Positions 35,426 through 47,856 of a stretch of DNA of 64,000 nt are shown here, piece by piece. Made by a program: the position numbers and the translations under genes. The DNA comes from Epiperipatus broadwayi (Eukaryota; Onychophora; Udeonychophora; Euonychophora; Peripatidae): NCBI GenBank assembly GCA_028023455.1, contig JAQFVV010000017.1:3874098-3938097 (forward strand). The letters run 5' to 3'. Position 1 is the first letter of the stretch, and each line of letters opens with the position of its first letter. The notes beneath the pieces were generated by a model, which saw only the letters and a list, made by a program, of their open reading frames with translations, was not told the DNA's origin and searched no databases.

Positions 35426-36220
35426 TCGTCTTCTATGTATTTAAATGAACATATTAAAAATCTATACATGAGGAGTCGGAGAGACTTAAAGTCAACATGG
35501 GCATGATAATAATATTGACATCAATAAGGTAAAGAAATAGATTATTTGCTTAAGGGTGTAAGGAGTTTATCATTATTTAATAAGATATATAGTTATATAT
35601 GAATAAGCAAAATTACTGAAGAAGAAGGAAGTATATACAGAATTATATAAATGTAAATATGGTTCTATTGCATCTATTTTTTCCCTCACTAAATATCACA
35701 TTTCAAACATGAATTTACATACTATAATCTCAATTTCTTTATGTTTAAATACTATACCTATTCAGTTCTAGTTAAAGGCACATGTACTGATTTTTTTCTG
35801 AACATTATAATTTTCTGATTATTATAATTTTTGAAATAATAAGTTATATTTTTTAATTAATATAATTTTTAATTACATAAACTTTGACAAGTATGGGACA
35901 TAATTGATTCAATCAGCTCATATCTAGCCCTAATTGATTTTAAAAAAAAAAACTGACATTAAACGATTTCTGAACAAATTTGATTAAAAAAGTACTCCAA
36001 TGGATCATGATTGCTTTCTTTTATATCTACTTATTTATGTTGAAGTCATTAAAAATGTAATTTTACTATATATATAATATTTTAAATACATGTATAGTAT
36101 ATATACTTAAGCTAGACATAATTAGAGGGATTTGAACCCAGACTTTGAAGCTACCTTCAGTCATCCACTCCATCTTATACAACCAATACACATGATCACA
36201 TACATGCAAAAAAGATAAAT

Positions 36221-36275
36221 GATCTCCAATATACATATTTTGTGCTGAGCTAGTACTCATCAGTTGATCTGTATC
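36221..36275 (-). ncRNA. Hammerhead-like motif (B4)
   Basis: CTGATGA core on the minus strand (36257-36263), stem I GATCAA with TTGGAGATC. G12 has become A (AAAA) and stem II has two mismatches. Confidence 0.5.
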
Positions 36276-36678
36276 ATCATCTTCAACACATTACAATCAG
36301 TGCTCGGTTTGTATTAAGATAGCAAATTTCCAAGCACCTAGCCTAGAATATAAATACTATGCATGTATTTAATATATTACACATTCAGCCTGTATTTTAC
36401 CCATCCTTTTTCGGCATATTTAAGTTGGGTTTAAGTTTCAACATTTGAGGAGTGAGATTGAGTTATGGTAAACATGGGTATGACATGACAAAAATTATCA
36501 AACAAGGGGTTTGAATGCACCATCATCAGATTTTCAATGATATGGATGGATGAAGAGTTGGAGAGTGGAGAAGATTAAAGCCTGTCCATTAAAGCTTGAA
36601 GATTTGCTATCTTAATACAAACCAAGCAGTGATTATATATATATGTGGGATATATATGATATATATATATACTGAGAT

Positions 36679-36733
36679 GATCTGGATCAACTGATAAGTG
36701 CTGGTACAGCATGAAATACATATATTGGAGATC
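36679..36733 (+). ncRNA. Hammerhead-like motif (B5)
   Basis: CTGATAA (G8 changed to A), perfect stem II GTGCTG/CAGCAT with a closing G-U, intact GAAA and stem III TACATATA. Outer stem I GATC/GATC. The G8 change should inactivate it. Confidence 0.6.
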
Positions 36734-36932
36734 ATTTATCTTTTTCACATGTATGTGGTCGTGCATATCTGTTGTATAAGATGGAGTGGATGACTAAAGA
36801 GAGATTTAAAGTTTAGGTTCAAATTCCCTCTAATTATATATATATATATATATGTATGCTACTTTATGTGTTTTTCATTTTATTAATTAAAATTTGGAAA
36901 AAATGTTTTTTTAAATTCATACCTAACCCCAA

Positions 36933-37226
36933 AACAATATGATCACCATTTCCTATGTGTATACAAGCTAATAATAACAATAGCAAATTCTTCATATAGT
37001 AGTGTCACCTATTGCAAGCCTTAGTAATCAATAAATGCAAGAAGGTTTGTACATAGTGCCTACTTATCCAATACCATCACTGATGAAAAACACAAGCTAG
37101 AAACTAGTCTGAGGAAATTGGATGAGTATGCACTAAGTACAGATTTTATGCCTAAACCTTCTTGCATCTATTGATTACTAAGGCTTACACTGGATGGTGC
37201 GACTGAATGGAGAATTTGCTACTGTT
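36933..37226 (+). mobile_element. A element copy A4, near-complete palindrome
   Basis: Left arm from ATATGATCACCATTTCCTAT and right arm to GAGAATTTGCTACTGTT. The two arms mirror each other almost to the ribozyme: GCCTTAGTAATCAATAAATG is mirrored by CATCTATTGATTACTAAGGC. Confidence 0.85.
37061..37127 (+). ncRNA. Hammerhead-like motif (A4)
   Basis: CTGATGA at 37080-37086, GAAA at 37100-37103, ACTAGTC at 37103-37109. Stem I pairs ATCA with TGAG, and then TACTTATCCAAT with ATTGGATGAGTA (12 bp, one wobble). Relative to A8 the proximal stem has TCA/TGA where A8 has a U-G wobble, a compensatory change. Stem II is weak. Confidence 0.6.
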
Positions 37227-37379
37227 GTTAACTCATTTACTTGTTTAATTTATTTATTATTAATATCTATCTACTCTACAAAATAATCAAGGTGCTCAAT
37301 TAAAATTTCAGGGTTTATGAAGTGTTCTGATGTATTGGAGTATAATGATTTAGATTTTTATAAATGTATTAAACAATCT

Positions 37380-37495
37380 CCACATCGTGATACATTCTTT
37401 TTAAATCATATGAATAAAGATACATAAAAGGCAAATGATTTACAAGATACATTTTATGCTAAATCAGCACTCATTACTTGGCTCAGGTCACCATC

Positions 37496-37500
<5 letters not shown>
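37380..37500 (-). mobile_element. B element fragment (B6)
   Basis: Retains GTGCTGATTTAGCAT with the core decayed to GTAATGA (reverse of 37471-37477), then (TA)n at 37499-37529. Confidence 0.7.
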
Positions 37501-37533
<33 letters not shown>

Positions 37534-37544
37534 GATGGATCATA

Positions 37545-38160
37545 CATCATCAACCATATATATAATACATCATCAACCATTATCAATCCACTGCAGGATG
37601 AAGGTCTCTCCAAGTTTCTCTTCTCCACATCACTCCTGCACACTTTCTTATTTCATTCATCCATCTTACATGTGGTCTCTTTCTGGGTCTTTACAATCTC
37701 TTGAAATCCAGTTTAAAATTTCAATTGTCCATCTATTATAGTGATATGTCCAGCTCAACTCCACTTCAATCTTTTAATTTTTTCAATGAGGTCAGTAACA
37801 CCTGTTTGTTCTCTTACACATACATTGCGTTTTTGATCTCTTCTTGTTACTCCCAACATACATCTCTCCATACTTCTTTGAGTGGTCTGAAGTCTCTGTA
37901 TTGCTCTTCTATTAAGTGTCCAAGTCTCAGATCCATAAGTAAGAATGGGCAAAACACATTTATTAAAAACTTTTCTTTTCAAACACATAGGCATATTTCC
38001 TTTTAGTATCAAGTTATTTCTACCAAAAGCAATCCAGCCAAGTTTAATTCTATGATTAATTTCATCCATTATATTTCCATCTGTATTAATATTCTGACCA
38101 AGGTATTTGTAACTGTTAACTTCTTCTAATTCATCATAATCAATCTTTATTTTCATATTT
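37545..38160 (-). pseudogene. RTE-type LINE C-terminus and 3' end
   Basis: The best preserved RTE fragment. An open frame of 133 codons (38156-37755) encodes the end of the reverse transcriptase: VNSYKYLGQNINTDGNIMDE, then CLKRKVFNKCVLPILTYGSE with TWTL, then MLGVTRRDQKRN and VTDLIEKIKRLKW. After a shift the C-terminus continues through DGQLKF and SDVEKRNL to the end near 37560, where the (ATG)n-type tail is replaced by a duplicated ATCATCAACCAT word. The protein would copy its own RNA at the nick. Truncated at 38160, so dead. Confidence 0.88.
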
Positions 38161-38164
38161 TGAG

Positions 38165-39050
38165 CAAATCGATTTGCTTAACATATATATATATATCTGT
38201 ATCTTATGTATAGTATGTTACAGTTGGATTTACAAATGTCAAACTTACTCCACCCATAACTTTAACACTATCCACTTCAGATAAATACAATAATGATTAT
38301 CACTAATCATTTACTAAACTAGAGATTATCTCTAGCCCAGATATAAAATTTAAATCTCAGCTAAAGTTATCATATATGTTTATTTAATTAAACACACACA
38401 CATGCAGTTATTCTCATTTTTCTGTTCCATATATAATATCTTTATTAAACAACCTCCACACAACCTAGATTTTATAAGAATTATAGATCAGACTTTAATA
38501 CTTTATAAATATTAAAGTTGAAATATAACCATTTCCTAAATATTTTTACAAATAAACAAGTCTCTGCCATAAAGAGATATAGATAATAATTAGAATTTTT
38601 TAAGGGCTATTAAATGAAAATATTAATAGTTTGAAAAATCACCATATATCTTATAGATAATTTCAGCTTCAATATAGTCAGGTAAAGTATCAATTAGAAC
38701 CAAGCATTACCCAACTAAAATCACAATTATTATTTAATACAGAATATTGAACTGCTAACAGATTCGTTCTCAGTTTGAAATTTATTAGATAAATGCTATT
38801 ACTAGATGGTGTTGTTTCTTTTGTCAGGGTATGTTTATAATTGATATTTTTACTGATTACATCACAGATGAAATTTATCTATAAATACAGGAACAAATTA
38901 GATGAGCCATGTTTATTCATGAAAATATTTAGAGAATCATAATATTTCCAGTTTCAGATATATAAATTATTAATGATTAGTCTATAGTGCATATGTATGA
39001 CAGGATAATGAAAAGTTCCCAGAATGTTATAATAAAAAATTGTTTATTTT
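38165..39050. other. Non-coding, nothing recognised
   Basis: AT-rich; short (CA)n at 38394; no feature supported. Confidence 0.45.
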
Positions 39051-39059
39051 TAAGTATTA

Positions 39060-40530
39060 TAATTTGAGTCATTTTCAAATTACTGTCCATTTGTACACAG
39101 GTCTAAATATGTTTTTCCTTTTTCTAAATAGTCTGAAAATATTTGCAAAGTGATGCCGTTTAACACCAGCATCAGCTATTTTTCATCACTTCTCAGTTCA
39201 CAAAAAAAATTTTGAGGCACTTTTCATTTGAGTAAATAAAAAAAGATCATGTGAAGTGAGAACAAATGAATATGTCTTATAGATCAACTGGGTTATGCTG
39301 AATTTAATTAAAAATTGGGTTATCGTCAATTAGTCCCTGCACACCGCCTGATGTCACTGTTGCTAGTCAAAAACCAATAGATATAACATTACCAGGCTGA
39401 TTTACAATTTATTTTTTTACACTACTACATGTCAGTGCATAGCACTGGAATTTTTAGGGAGGGGGATTTAATGTCTTTGCCGATCTGAAGGATCATCTAT
39501 CACATGTGAAATAATTTTTAAAACATTATCCATCACAGTATGTAGTGCTGGAATTGGCAGGGAGGATGATCTGATGATTTTGATGATCTGAAGGATCATC
39601 CATCACAACATATACAACATTTTTAAAAACAAAATTATTTAATAAAATCTAATATTTTCTTTTTTCAATTAACATCTGATCAAAAAAAAAAATTTCCAAC
39701 ACTATTTTAAAACAATTTATGAAACACAATTCAATTTGAAAATTTCCCTCTGATCAAGCCAAGCTTATGCTTTGAAAGTCTCATAGCTGTCCCTGCACAA
39801 AATATGTTTATGCATGATAATGCTGGAATGTACACTTTTGAAATCTGTTTAACCTTAAAAATATGTGTACCAAAGCACATCTTTTGTCTTACAATTAATA
39901 CTATCTAAAACTACGTGAGGTCATATAATTAATAAGTACTTTGAACGCACATGCAAAGACTTAGGACAACTTGAATTCTACACACCCCCATATCATACTG
40001 TAGCAATCTGTGAAGTGTGCAATAGTATCATGAAGCACAAAAGCTGCTTAGCAGCCAATATAAACAGAACTGTTCTATAGGCCATTATGAGCAGTATATT
40101 TCTGTGCTTTTGCATGGAGACAGTGACATCAGGCGGTGTGCAGGGGCTAATTGATGACATCCAAAATTGTTTCACACTCAAAGCTTTAAGCATTAATACA
40201 TTGTCATAATGAAGCATGCATTCTTCACTTTGTGACAAAATGAGAAGTTACATTTTTACTAAAGCATGTAAAAGATTCAGAACTTGCAGGTAAAATACCT
40301 GATCATTATAAACCTATTGTGAGAGAAATATGCCGCTTATGTAAAAAAAATCACAATCGTCTTGATGTTGGGCATCAATTGTCACATTTTTCAGGGAATG
40401 TGGTGAATTTGACACTTTCATTAAACCACTCACAAACTTGTGTTTTTCTGAGATCAACTTATAATCTGTTTCAAGCATTACAACTGTTTTCCCTAAAAGA
40501 AAACAGAATTTCACATTATTCCAACTTTTT
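39060..40530 (-). pseudogene. mariner-family transposase, decayed and split
   Basis: The N-terminal part on the minus strand reads KFCFLLGKT near 40505, the start of the mariner helix-turn-helix. A jump then leads to CMLHYDNV and ALSVKQFW (40225-40155), the block around the second catalytic Asp. After the nested insertion the C-terminus resumes from 39327 and includes HHFAN near 39155. A second C-terminal copy at 50110-50420 supports the alignment. The segment containing the first catalytic Asp appears deleted. The element is cut-and-paste in origin but inactive. Confidence 0.7.
39332..40148. mobile_element. Unclassified 817-bp DNA transposon inside mariner
   Basis: Inverted ends of about 29 bp with one mismatch begin AGTCCCTGCACACCGCCTGA (left) and, read inward from the right, AGCCCCTGCACACCGCCTGA, both continuing TGTCACTGT. 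Flanks are AATT at 39328-39331 and 40149-40152. Two related blocks (near 39435 and 39545), each with a GATCTGAAGGATCATC word, form an imperfect internal repeat. No transposase frame is seen, so it is non-autonomous. Confidence 0.8.
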
Positions 40531-41020
40531 AGCCATTACAAAAATTGACAAATACAAGTGGCACCAATATAGACACCAATGGCCATCATTTGTCAGATTG
40601 ATGCAGAAGGCTCCCCACAAAAGATATGTAGCAGCTGAAGCATATACTACAACAGGTGTGCTTACTAGGAAACTATTTCATTATTTTTGGATCCCTCCTT
40701 ATAATATAGAATAATAAACTAAAATCAGATTTATTTTTGGTTTAATATCTGACATTGAGATAAATATTTTTATTAGATGCATGTTCAGTAAGCTATGCCT
40801 ACTTAATTTTTTGCCTGGATCAATCATAAAATTTTCTATAAATTAGATGAAGAAATTCTATTAAAATTATTAAAGCCTCTAAATATTTTTTAAATATTAT
40901 AGCGATATATATATGAAATAAAAATTATTTTTGGTTTATACCATGTATTCCATTTTTGTTTTAATTTCCAATGTTTTGATGAAATAAGACTCATCATTGC
41001 CAAGGCTAAGATTTAAAAAA
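40530..41020. other. Mostly non-coding; possible PLE terminal relic
   Basis: 40925-41010 resembles the composite's outer end (TTTGGTTTATACC, ATCATTGCCAAGGCTAAG). The similarity is weak. Confidence 0.35.
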
Positions 41021-41024
41021 AAAA

Positions 41025-41138
41025 TGTTTTTTTTTTTTTTAATGTGTCAAAGCTTCGGCCGGGAAGCAAACCCGCAAACCCAAGACAACTGCTTGTAAGG
41101 CAGCTGTGCTAACCATTCGACCCCCAATGCTTGACAAA
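41025..41138 (-). mobile_element. tRNA-derived SINE, copy 4
   Basis: Minus orientation. It reads TCAAGCATTGGGGGTCGAAT, then an anticodon loop CTTACAA, then a B-box region reading GGTTTGCTTCCC, ending GCTTTGACACATT and a long A tail (poly-T at 41025-41040). Closest relative is the copy at 44226. Confidence 0.85.
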
Positions 41139-41639
41139 AAAGAATTGTTACGTGTTAAGTAATAACGAAATTGTGCATAAAAAATAATCATTCTCCTATT
41201 TACTTATTTTTTATTTTAAATAAAATCTTTCTTATCCCAAAAAAAATAAATACATATTTTTACAATAACTATTTACATATAAAATTTTAATTATAGATCT
41301 TTATACTTATTTATATATTATTTTATAAGTTTTTTTTTTAAATAATACTCCTATAAATCATTCTCCTATATATTAGATAGTTGTCAATTTAGATAAAGTG
41401 GATTAATAAAAAAATTATTATTTCTTTTGTTTTACAATTAGTTGATTTGTAATTATTAAAGAATAAAGAGTTAAAATAATTGGTTTCCTTAAGGAGTAAT
41501 ACACTATATTTCATCATATTTATTTAAATTATTTAATCTTTTTTTTTTTTTTATGTTTTAATAGACTCACGTAATTTTTACATCATATTTTTCCAAATTA
41601 GCTAGTCATTCATTAGACTAGAAATGTTCTAATAATGAA

Positions 41640-41640
<1 letters not shown>
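41138..41640. other. Non-coding, nothing recognised
   Basis: Highly AT-rich with homopolymer runs. Confidence 0.5.
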
Positions 41641-42071
<431 letters not shown>

Positions 42072-42184
42072 AAAAATATGGCAAATGTCTATAATTTATT
42101 TGATGAGTGTTAAATGTGTAGCCCTTATAACTTTGACACAAATCACTTGATGAAAGTATATTAATAATTTGTATTAGTTACTCA

Positions 42185-42415
42185 TTAGACTAGAGATTAT
42201 CCAATAATGAATAATATCTTTGTAGTATTATTTTCATTATACCACTCTCACACAAGATAGGGGACTGGTTTCTATCCACTTTTAACACCTTGTGGAGGGA
42301 TATGACCATAAACATATGACCAAAGACATGAAAAAGATATGTGATCTCCAAAATGCACATTTTGTGCTGAAACAGCACTCATTCATTGGCTCAAATCATA
42401 ATCTTTTATATCTTT
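42185..42415 (-). mobile_element. B element arm (B8)
   Basis: Same outer words as B7. Ribozyme core decayed to TGAATGA (near 42380), stem II GTGCTG/CAGCAC preserved. Confidence 0.8.
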
Positions 42416-43320
42416 ATCATTGTTCAGTATATACATAGATAGCATATTATACTACAGTTTATTTGATATAAGCCTTTGGAGGAATTGTTTACTGGGAAGT
42501 AAGATATATTAAATCCCTCAGGATGTGATTTTTTTTATACACTATGGTTATGATATCACTTACAAAATATTGAAAGCATACTTAGTGGATTACATTAAGG
42601 GTACAAAACAAATTTCAAAAATATAACCAAAGTTTATCAATAAAATATGAATTTTATACTGACGTATGTGAGGATAACTTGGAACAAAGTGTAGCAGATA
42701 TTGTGGCTTCCGCCACTTATTAAGTCTATTTATTTGTTACTTTTGACCCAAGAATCTCAACTGTTTATTCTTAGTGATTATAAATCAAGTATAGAATTAT
42801 GTATAAATTTAAACATTTATTTTTTTGTGAATAATATTTACTATATAATCCAATAGTCATTAGATAGGGTGGAGACATATCTGGATAAAATGTAAATATA
42901 TTTTTAAAATTATGATAATAAACTATCTTTAAAAAGATTTCCTCCTTAAGAAAGAAATTATTTGAACAATTTTTAAATTTATATTTTATTAATCTTTAAA
43001 GGTTATTTTATATCTCATGAATTGCATTCAATAGTTTTTAAGTATATTTTATATGGAAAAATTAGTAGATGAGAGCCAATAAAAATCCTATTAAATTTCA
43101 ATGAGAGTGTGACTATATTTTTATTAATAGTCATACATTTGTTTGTAAATTTAGTTCTGTCTATTGTCCAATTTGTATCCATATATCATCATCTATTACA
43201 ATTAATTTGCTAGCCCAACATATAATTTGAACAGCACAGGATAAACTCTTTTTTATCAGCTTCACTTGTAACATGGATAAAAAATAATTCTCATTTATTT
43301 ATAACAAACGATTCATTAGT
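42415..43320. other. Non-coding, nothing recognised
   Basis: No supported feature. Confidence 0.45.
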
Positions 43321-43324
43321 AATT

Positions 43325-43590
43325 CATCAGAAACAAACATAACTTCATATGATCACTACTTACTGTGCTTACAGAAGCTGTTAAAACAATACCAAACTTT
43401 CCACACAGTAGTGCCACTGGATGTAAGCCTTAGTAATGGATACAGGAAGATTTGTACCTAAAATCTTTATCTGTTGCCAACTCATCCAATATCTCCAGGC
43501 TAGTTTTTAGCCTGTGGCTTTTATCAGCGAAGAATCTGGGATATGGGAGCACTGCACCTTGATCTTGTGCTCTAATTGTAGTTGAGAGTT
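43325..43590 (-). mobile_element. A element copy A5
   Basis: Minus orientation, from ATCACTACTTACTGTGCTTA to the AGATCAAGGTGCAGTGCTCC end (reverse). The ribozyme core is CTGATAA with GCCTAGTT-like stem III, so the motif is decayed. Confidence 0.8.
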
Positions 43591-43659
43591 CGCTACCGTT
43601 TCAGACAAACATAAAACAGACTTTTTTATAGCTAGACAACTTCCATATTTCTCCAATTC

Positions 43660-43775
43660 TTTTTTTATTTCATAAATAATTTCATATAAATAAAGATACA
43701 ATAAAAGACAAATAACCCCCAAGATGCGTTTCATGCTGAACCAGCACTCATCAATTGGGCCTCCAATAAAAAACG
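43660..43775 (-). mobile_element. B element fragment (B9)
   Basis: Short piece around a well-paired hammerhead motif; borders uncertain. Confidence 0.7.
43716..43760 (-). ncRNA. Hammerhead-like motif (B9)
   Basis: Core TTGATGA (C3 to T), perfect stem II GTGCTG/CAGCAT, GAAA intact (reverse of 43729-43732), stem I CCCAA/TTGGG. Only the first core base departs from the consensus. Confidence 0.6.
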
Positions 43776-44225
43776 TAAAAAATTCAGATTTTTAAATGTT
43801 AAATCACATCTTAAAAAATGAATATCAGAATAGTTTAAGCTTTTAAAATGTTTTCTTTTATAGAAATAAAAGTTAAACACTAAAAAGAAAGATAAAAAAA
43901 TATTAGTGTTTTTCCACTATGATTTAGTGAAGATTTTTGAAAATTCCATATATAGCAATGAAAGCAGAGAAATGGATAATTATTAACCACATTGAACCTG
44001 AACTACCACAAACAGATTATAAGGCATTCTGGTGAAATGCTATTCACATGACCATCAGAAATCGATGTCGACTTGATGGAACAAATAGCAATAATATAGC
44101 ATCAATATAAACAATAATTATTAAGCCTTAGCTGTTTTTTTTTCAAAACTCATTTTTCAAATATATATCCAGAACTTTAAAAAAAATTGAATTTTTTATT
44201 AACTAATCTAATAAAAATTCGATTA

Positions 44226-44335
44226 GTCAAGCGTTGGTGGTCGAGTGGTTATCACAGCTGCCTTACAAGCAGTTGTTTCGGGTTTGCGGGTTCGCTTCCC
44301 GGCCGATGCTTTGACACGAAGAAAAAAAAAAATCG
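44226..44335 (+). mobile_element. tRNA-derived SINE, copy 5 (best preserved)
   Basis: A tRNA-like body at 44231-44309: acceptor strands GCGTTGG and CCGATGC pair over 7 bp (two G-U). A box TGGTCGAGTGG 44238-44248. Anticodon loop CTTACAA with anticodon TAC (Val) at 44264-44266. B box GGTTCGCTTCC 44289-44299. Outside the acceptor, GTCAA and TTTGAC extend the helix. The tail is GACACGAAG then A11. Flanks TTCGATTA and ATCGACTA suggest a diverged target duplication. About 79 nt rather than 72-76, and the added tail argues against a working tRNA gene. Confidence 0.88.
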
Positions 44336-44935
44336 ACTATAGTTCTAAATTTGAATTTTCAATTTCAACATAAAACTCAAATTCAGCTAGAAATAGAGTA
44401 ACTAGGAGAATCAATTAATATAATTCTTAATGTTTTTATTTATGTATTTCTTAAGGTCTTTCTTTTCTCAATCAGTTAATTGCCATGTGTGTCTATTTAT
44501 TTCTCAACTATATGATAACAATTTTCTATTTGTTACTTGTTAAAAGAAGTCGCATTCTGGCAACTTCCTTATCTCTAAACTACAACTGTTCTTGTTTAAA
44601 ATTATTGGTTTAGATTACAAGTTTTGATAAAGATATTGAAAGAATTTGCATTTTTCAAATAATTTTTATAAATAAATATGTTTTATTTATAAAAGTATAT
44701 TTTACTTATTATTTTAAATTAATAATCTAAAAATGTTTTTAAAAGCAATATTTTTTTTATTTTTTGAGTAATAAGATTTTTAATAAAAATTCTCGGAAAA
44801 TATAAAACGATAAATATTTAAAGTTTTATTTATTTAAATTTAAATTTTATTAGATAAGGTTCATCTATTGGTAGGAGAACTGTTCCAAATCCAGATTTTT
44901 AAATCTAATTATGCAGTCATTGAAGTGGCATATTA
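44335..44935. other. Non-coding, nothing recognised
   Basis: No supported feature. Confidence 0.45.
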
Positions 44936-44937
44936 AT

Positions 44938-45178
44938 AAGACTACCAAACTCTTCAAACAGTAGTGCTACCAAGTGCAAGCCTTTGTAATCAATTGATGC
45001 AGAAAGATTTGTGCATAACCTCCCTATCTAGTCCTCCTCATCAAACATCCCCAGACTAATTTCTATCTTGTGGCATTCATTAGTGAGGAGCCTTGGATTT
45101 GAGAGCACTTGATATATGAAGAGTTGGTACTCTTATTAACAGCATGTTTAAGCATATGAAATGGTGATAATGTAAAGT
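44938..45178 (-). mobile_element. A element copy A6
   Basis: Minus ribozyme arm (CTAATGA core, reverse of 45077-45083; stem III ATTAGTC; TGGGGATG) joined to a plus outer arm ending GAAATGGTGATAATGTAAAG. One core base (G5) is mutated. Confidence 0.8.
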
Positions 45179-45599
45179 GGAATATTATATTATATGTTCG
45201 TTCTCTATTTTTAATATTTTTTAAAAATAATAAATAAATTAAAAACACAAAAATTATTTGAAAGTTAAAAATTTAATGCCTGACTGAATCATTTGTTCCC
45301 AATGACAAATCATAGATATATGAAACATTTGTTCCCAATGGCTTATATGTATATTTTTAAACTTATTATACTGTTTCTAAATCGCTCAAAAAATTTAATA
45401 AAACTAAAAATATGTAATGTTTAATAGATTTTCTCAAAAGAAGAAAATAACGATTATTAATGACGAATCAAAAAAATAATTTATTAATACATATGGGAAC
45501 ATAATGGATGAAAACAGTCATCAATTAAACTTGTAGAGAGTGATTTTGATAAAGATAATTTAATATTAAAAGAAAATATGTCGATGTGATTAAAAAGAA

Positions 45600-46040
45600 A
45601 GGTTTAATTTAAGCCGTTTTATCAATTTTTACTTATGATATGAGACTTGGATACTTAACAGAAGAACAATAAAGAGACTTCACACCACTCACTGAAGTAT
45701 AGAGAGATGATGTTTGGAGTAACAAAAAGGAATCATAAGCAAAATACATTGGTGGGAGAACAAACAGGTATTACTGAATCAACAGACTGAAGTAGAACTG
45801 GGCTGGAAATTTTTCTACAAGAGAAGATGATAGATAGTTTTAATCTTAAATTGGATGCCAAGAGATTGTTGAAGACCTAGAAAGAGACCATATGTGAGAT
45901 GGTTGAATACAATAAAAAAATTTGCCGGGCGTAATATGGAAAAGTATTTTTAGAGAATGGAAAACCTGGATTAAACTTGGAAAGACTTTCATATTGCAAT
46001 GGATCATAATGGCTGAAAATGATGGGTGATGATGATGAAT
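45600..46040 (+). pseudogene. RTE-type LINE C-terminus and 3' end
   Basis: Plus-strand relic: ETWILNRRTIKRL, WWENKQVLLNQQ, RPYVRWLNTIKKFAGRN and the tail GGCTGAAAATGATGGGTGAT. It corresponds part by part to the copy at 38156-37560, with many stops. Confidence 0.75.
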
Positions 46041-46900
46041 TTAAAATTTCTTTTATTAATAATAGTCAAATTGTTTATTGCTCAGAAGTTTATAAAAAAT
46101 TTTAATACTGGAAATGACATATAGCAATGATCTATGGATTTTGAATTCCAGATTTAACCCAATTTGCCACTGCACTCCCAGTTGTGCACAGCTATTTATT
46201 TCAACCGTTACTACTAAACTAAATTTTATTTCTTATAAAGTTGTTGAAGGCAGGATATTTATATTCTATTGTGCACCAAATAATACATTGTATAAAAAGT
46301 TTGAATAAATAAATAAGCATGCTGGTCAATTAAAGTACCATATAATAGATCCATTCAGTTGGTCAAAACAATTTGTTTTGTTTTTTTTACTTTTGATAGC
46401 TGAGAATCAATTCAGAAACATTTGGCTCTTAAATACATCACTCTTACTACTGAATTAAAATGAATAGAACATAAATGAAACATAATAATCCAAAATTGTA
46501 GAGAATGCATTACTTGCATGTCAGAGACTACCTAGAACAGCACTCTCATCCTCACATCAATGTAATCAGCCATTGGTATCACAACAAGCTTAATACCTAT
46601 CTGATTTAGCTCAGTGATAAGATATTAAACTCTGGAGTATAAGGTCCTCAGATAGATTTCAGTTCTAGTACTTCCAGCATTCAAACTTTTTATAAACATC
46701 CGCGCAATAAAACAATATGGTTATTATTCATTTACCCAAATTGATGAGTTTAATAAGGAGGGAAGGGTAATATAGTAATTCCTTTTGTCAGGCTGATGGA
46801 TTGTGGGTAATCTTTTATTATCTCATGATTTAGTTTAAAACTAAGAACCCATATTAACCAGTTGATTATTTTTGTTTAAATCTAACAAATATATTTTTAA
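46040..46900. other. Non-coding, nothing recognised
   Basis: A 64-codon frame at 46114 lacks any recognisable content. Confidence 0.4.
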
Positions 46901-46902
46901 GC

Positions 46903-47152
46903 CAATAAACATCACATGACCACCACCTCTTATGCTTGTGTATAACTGGTTTTAAAACAGGAAAAACTCACTATATATATTGCCACATACAGCAAGATAG
47001 AGTAATCAATGGCCATCAGCCGCAAACTAGTTTGGCGATATTGGATGAATAGGCACTAGATGGGGATTTTATGCACAAGCCTTCTGGCATCCATTGATTA
47101 CTCTAGCTTTCTGTGTGTGGCAATATATATAGTGACTTTTGCCTGCTTTAAA
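46903..47152 (+). mobile_element. A element copy A7
   Basis: Left end AAACATCACATGACCACCAC, right end at GCCTGCTTTAAAA. Arms mirror around a ribozyme reduced to AAACTAGTTTGGCGATATTG with the CTGATGA half lost. CACTATATATATTGCCACA mirrors GTGGCAATATATATAGTG. Confidence 0.85.
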
Positions 47153-47856
47153 ATCTATTTTTTCTGAAAATAATCATCAGCTAAGTGAAATAATTATTAA
47201 ACTTAATAGTTTGAAATATGTGACATGTTAGCTTCAAAATATTGGAATTTTTTAGCAATATATGGATCCATAAAATTATATCAATTAATGCTAAGAGTAC
47301 ACTTTTTGTTCCATTTTATAAAGACATTGTGAAATATAATTATTATTCACAATATCAGAGATACCTTCAAGAATTTTATTGAATAGGTTGCTTCCTATCA
47401 TAGATAAATGGTATCCAACGATTTAGTGTGATTTTAGAGAATCCATGAGTGCTACAGTCATGGATTTTGTTGCCAAAAAAATGGCACAAAGAAGTGGATT
47501 TATATTTTGATTTTATTGATTTAGATACAGCATTTGATTTGGTTATTATCAACAGGTCTATGGTTTTCTTTGAAATTAGCTGATTGTCCACCTAAACATT
47601 CATATTGTAGAGCTCGCACACTGAAGAATGAGAACAAGTGTTATTACTGCAGGGGGATAATCTGAGGCATTGGAGATATAATTTGGTGTTAAATAAGAAT
47701 ATGTTTTTGCTACAAAATTGTTTTCAATTTTATGATAGTAATCTTTGGAATTTCTGATAGGCAGTTTGATCAAACAAAGATCAAGGTTCAATACAAGTAG
47801 ATTCATGGTAAAATTTTTAATTTGAAATACTTAAAAACAAGAACTTCTTGGATTTA

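Larger units (their letters stand above)
36110..36840. mobile_element. B element with two inverted ribozyme arms (B4, B5)
   Basis: The minus arm 36110-36420 and the plus arm 36530-36840 flank a central segment that includes TTCAACATTTGAGGAGTGAG. Both arms carry a hammerhead-like motif and a terminal word near GGTTCAAATTCCCTC, which resembles a pol III B box. (TA)n tracts border the outer ends. Confidence 0.85.

Noticed and set aside
39560-39610. CTGATGA inside the nested transposon as ribozyme
   Set aside because: It lies in a simple GATGATCTGATGATTTTGATG repeat without GAAA or pairing arms.
39993-40238. 81-codon frame as an intact mariner catalytic region
   Set aside because: Only its first half is mariner; beyond 40148 the frame runs into the nested transposon, so the later resemblance to a proline-rich mariner block is accidental.
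40319-40714. 131-codon plus-strand frame as a gene
   Set aside because: It overlaps the mariner transposase N-terminus on the opposite strand, where the recognisable motif lies, and has no domain of its own.
44231-44309. Functional tRNA-Val gene
   Set aside because: Overlong body, A tail, flanking near-duplication and four relatives in the window make it a SINE.
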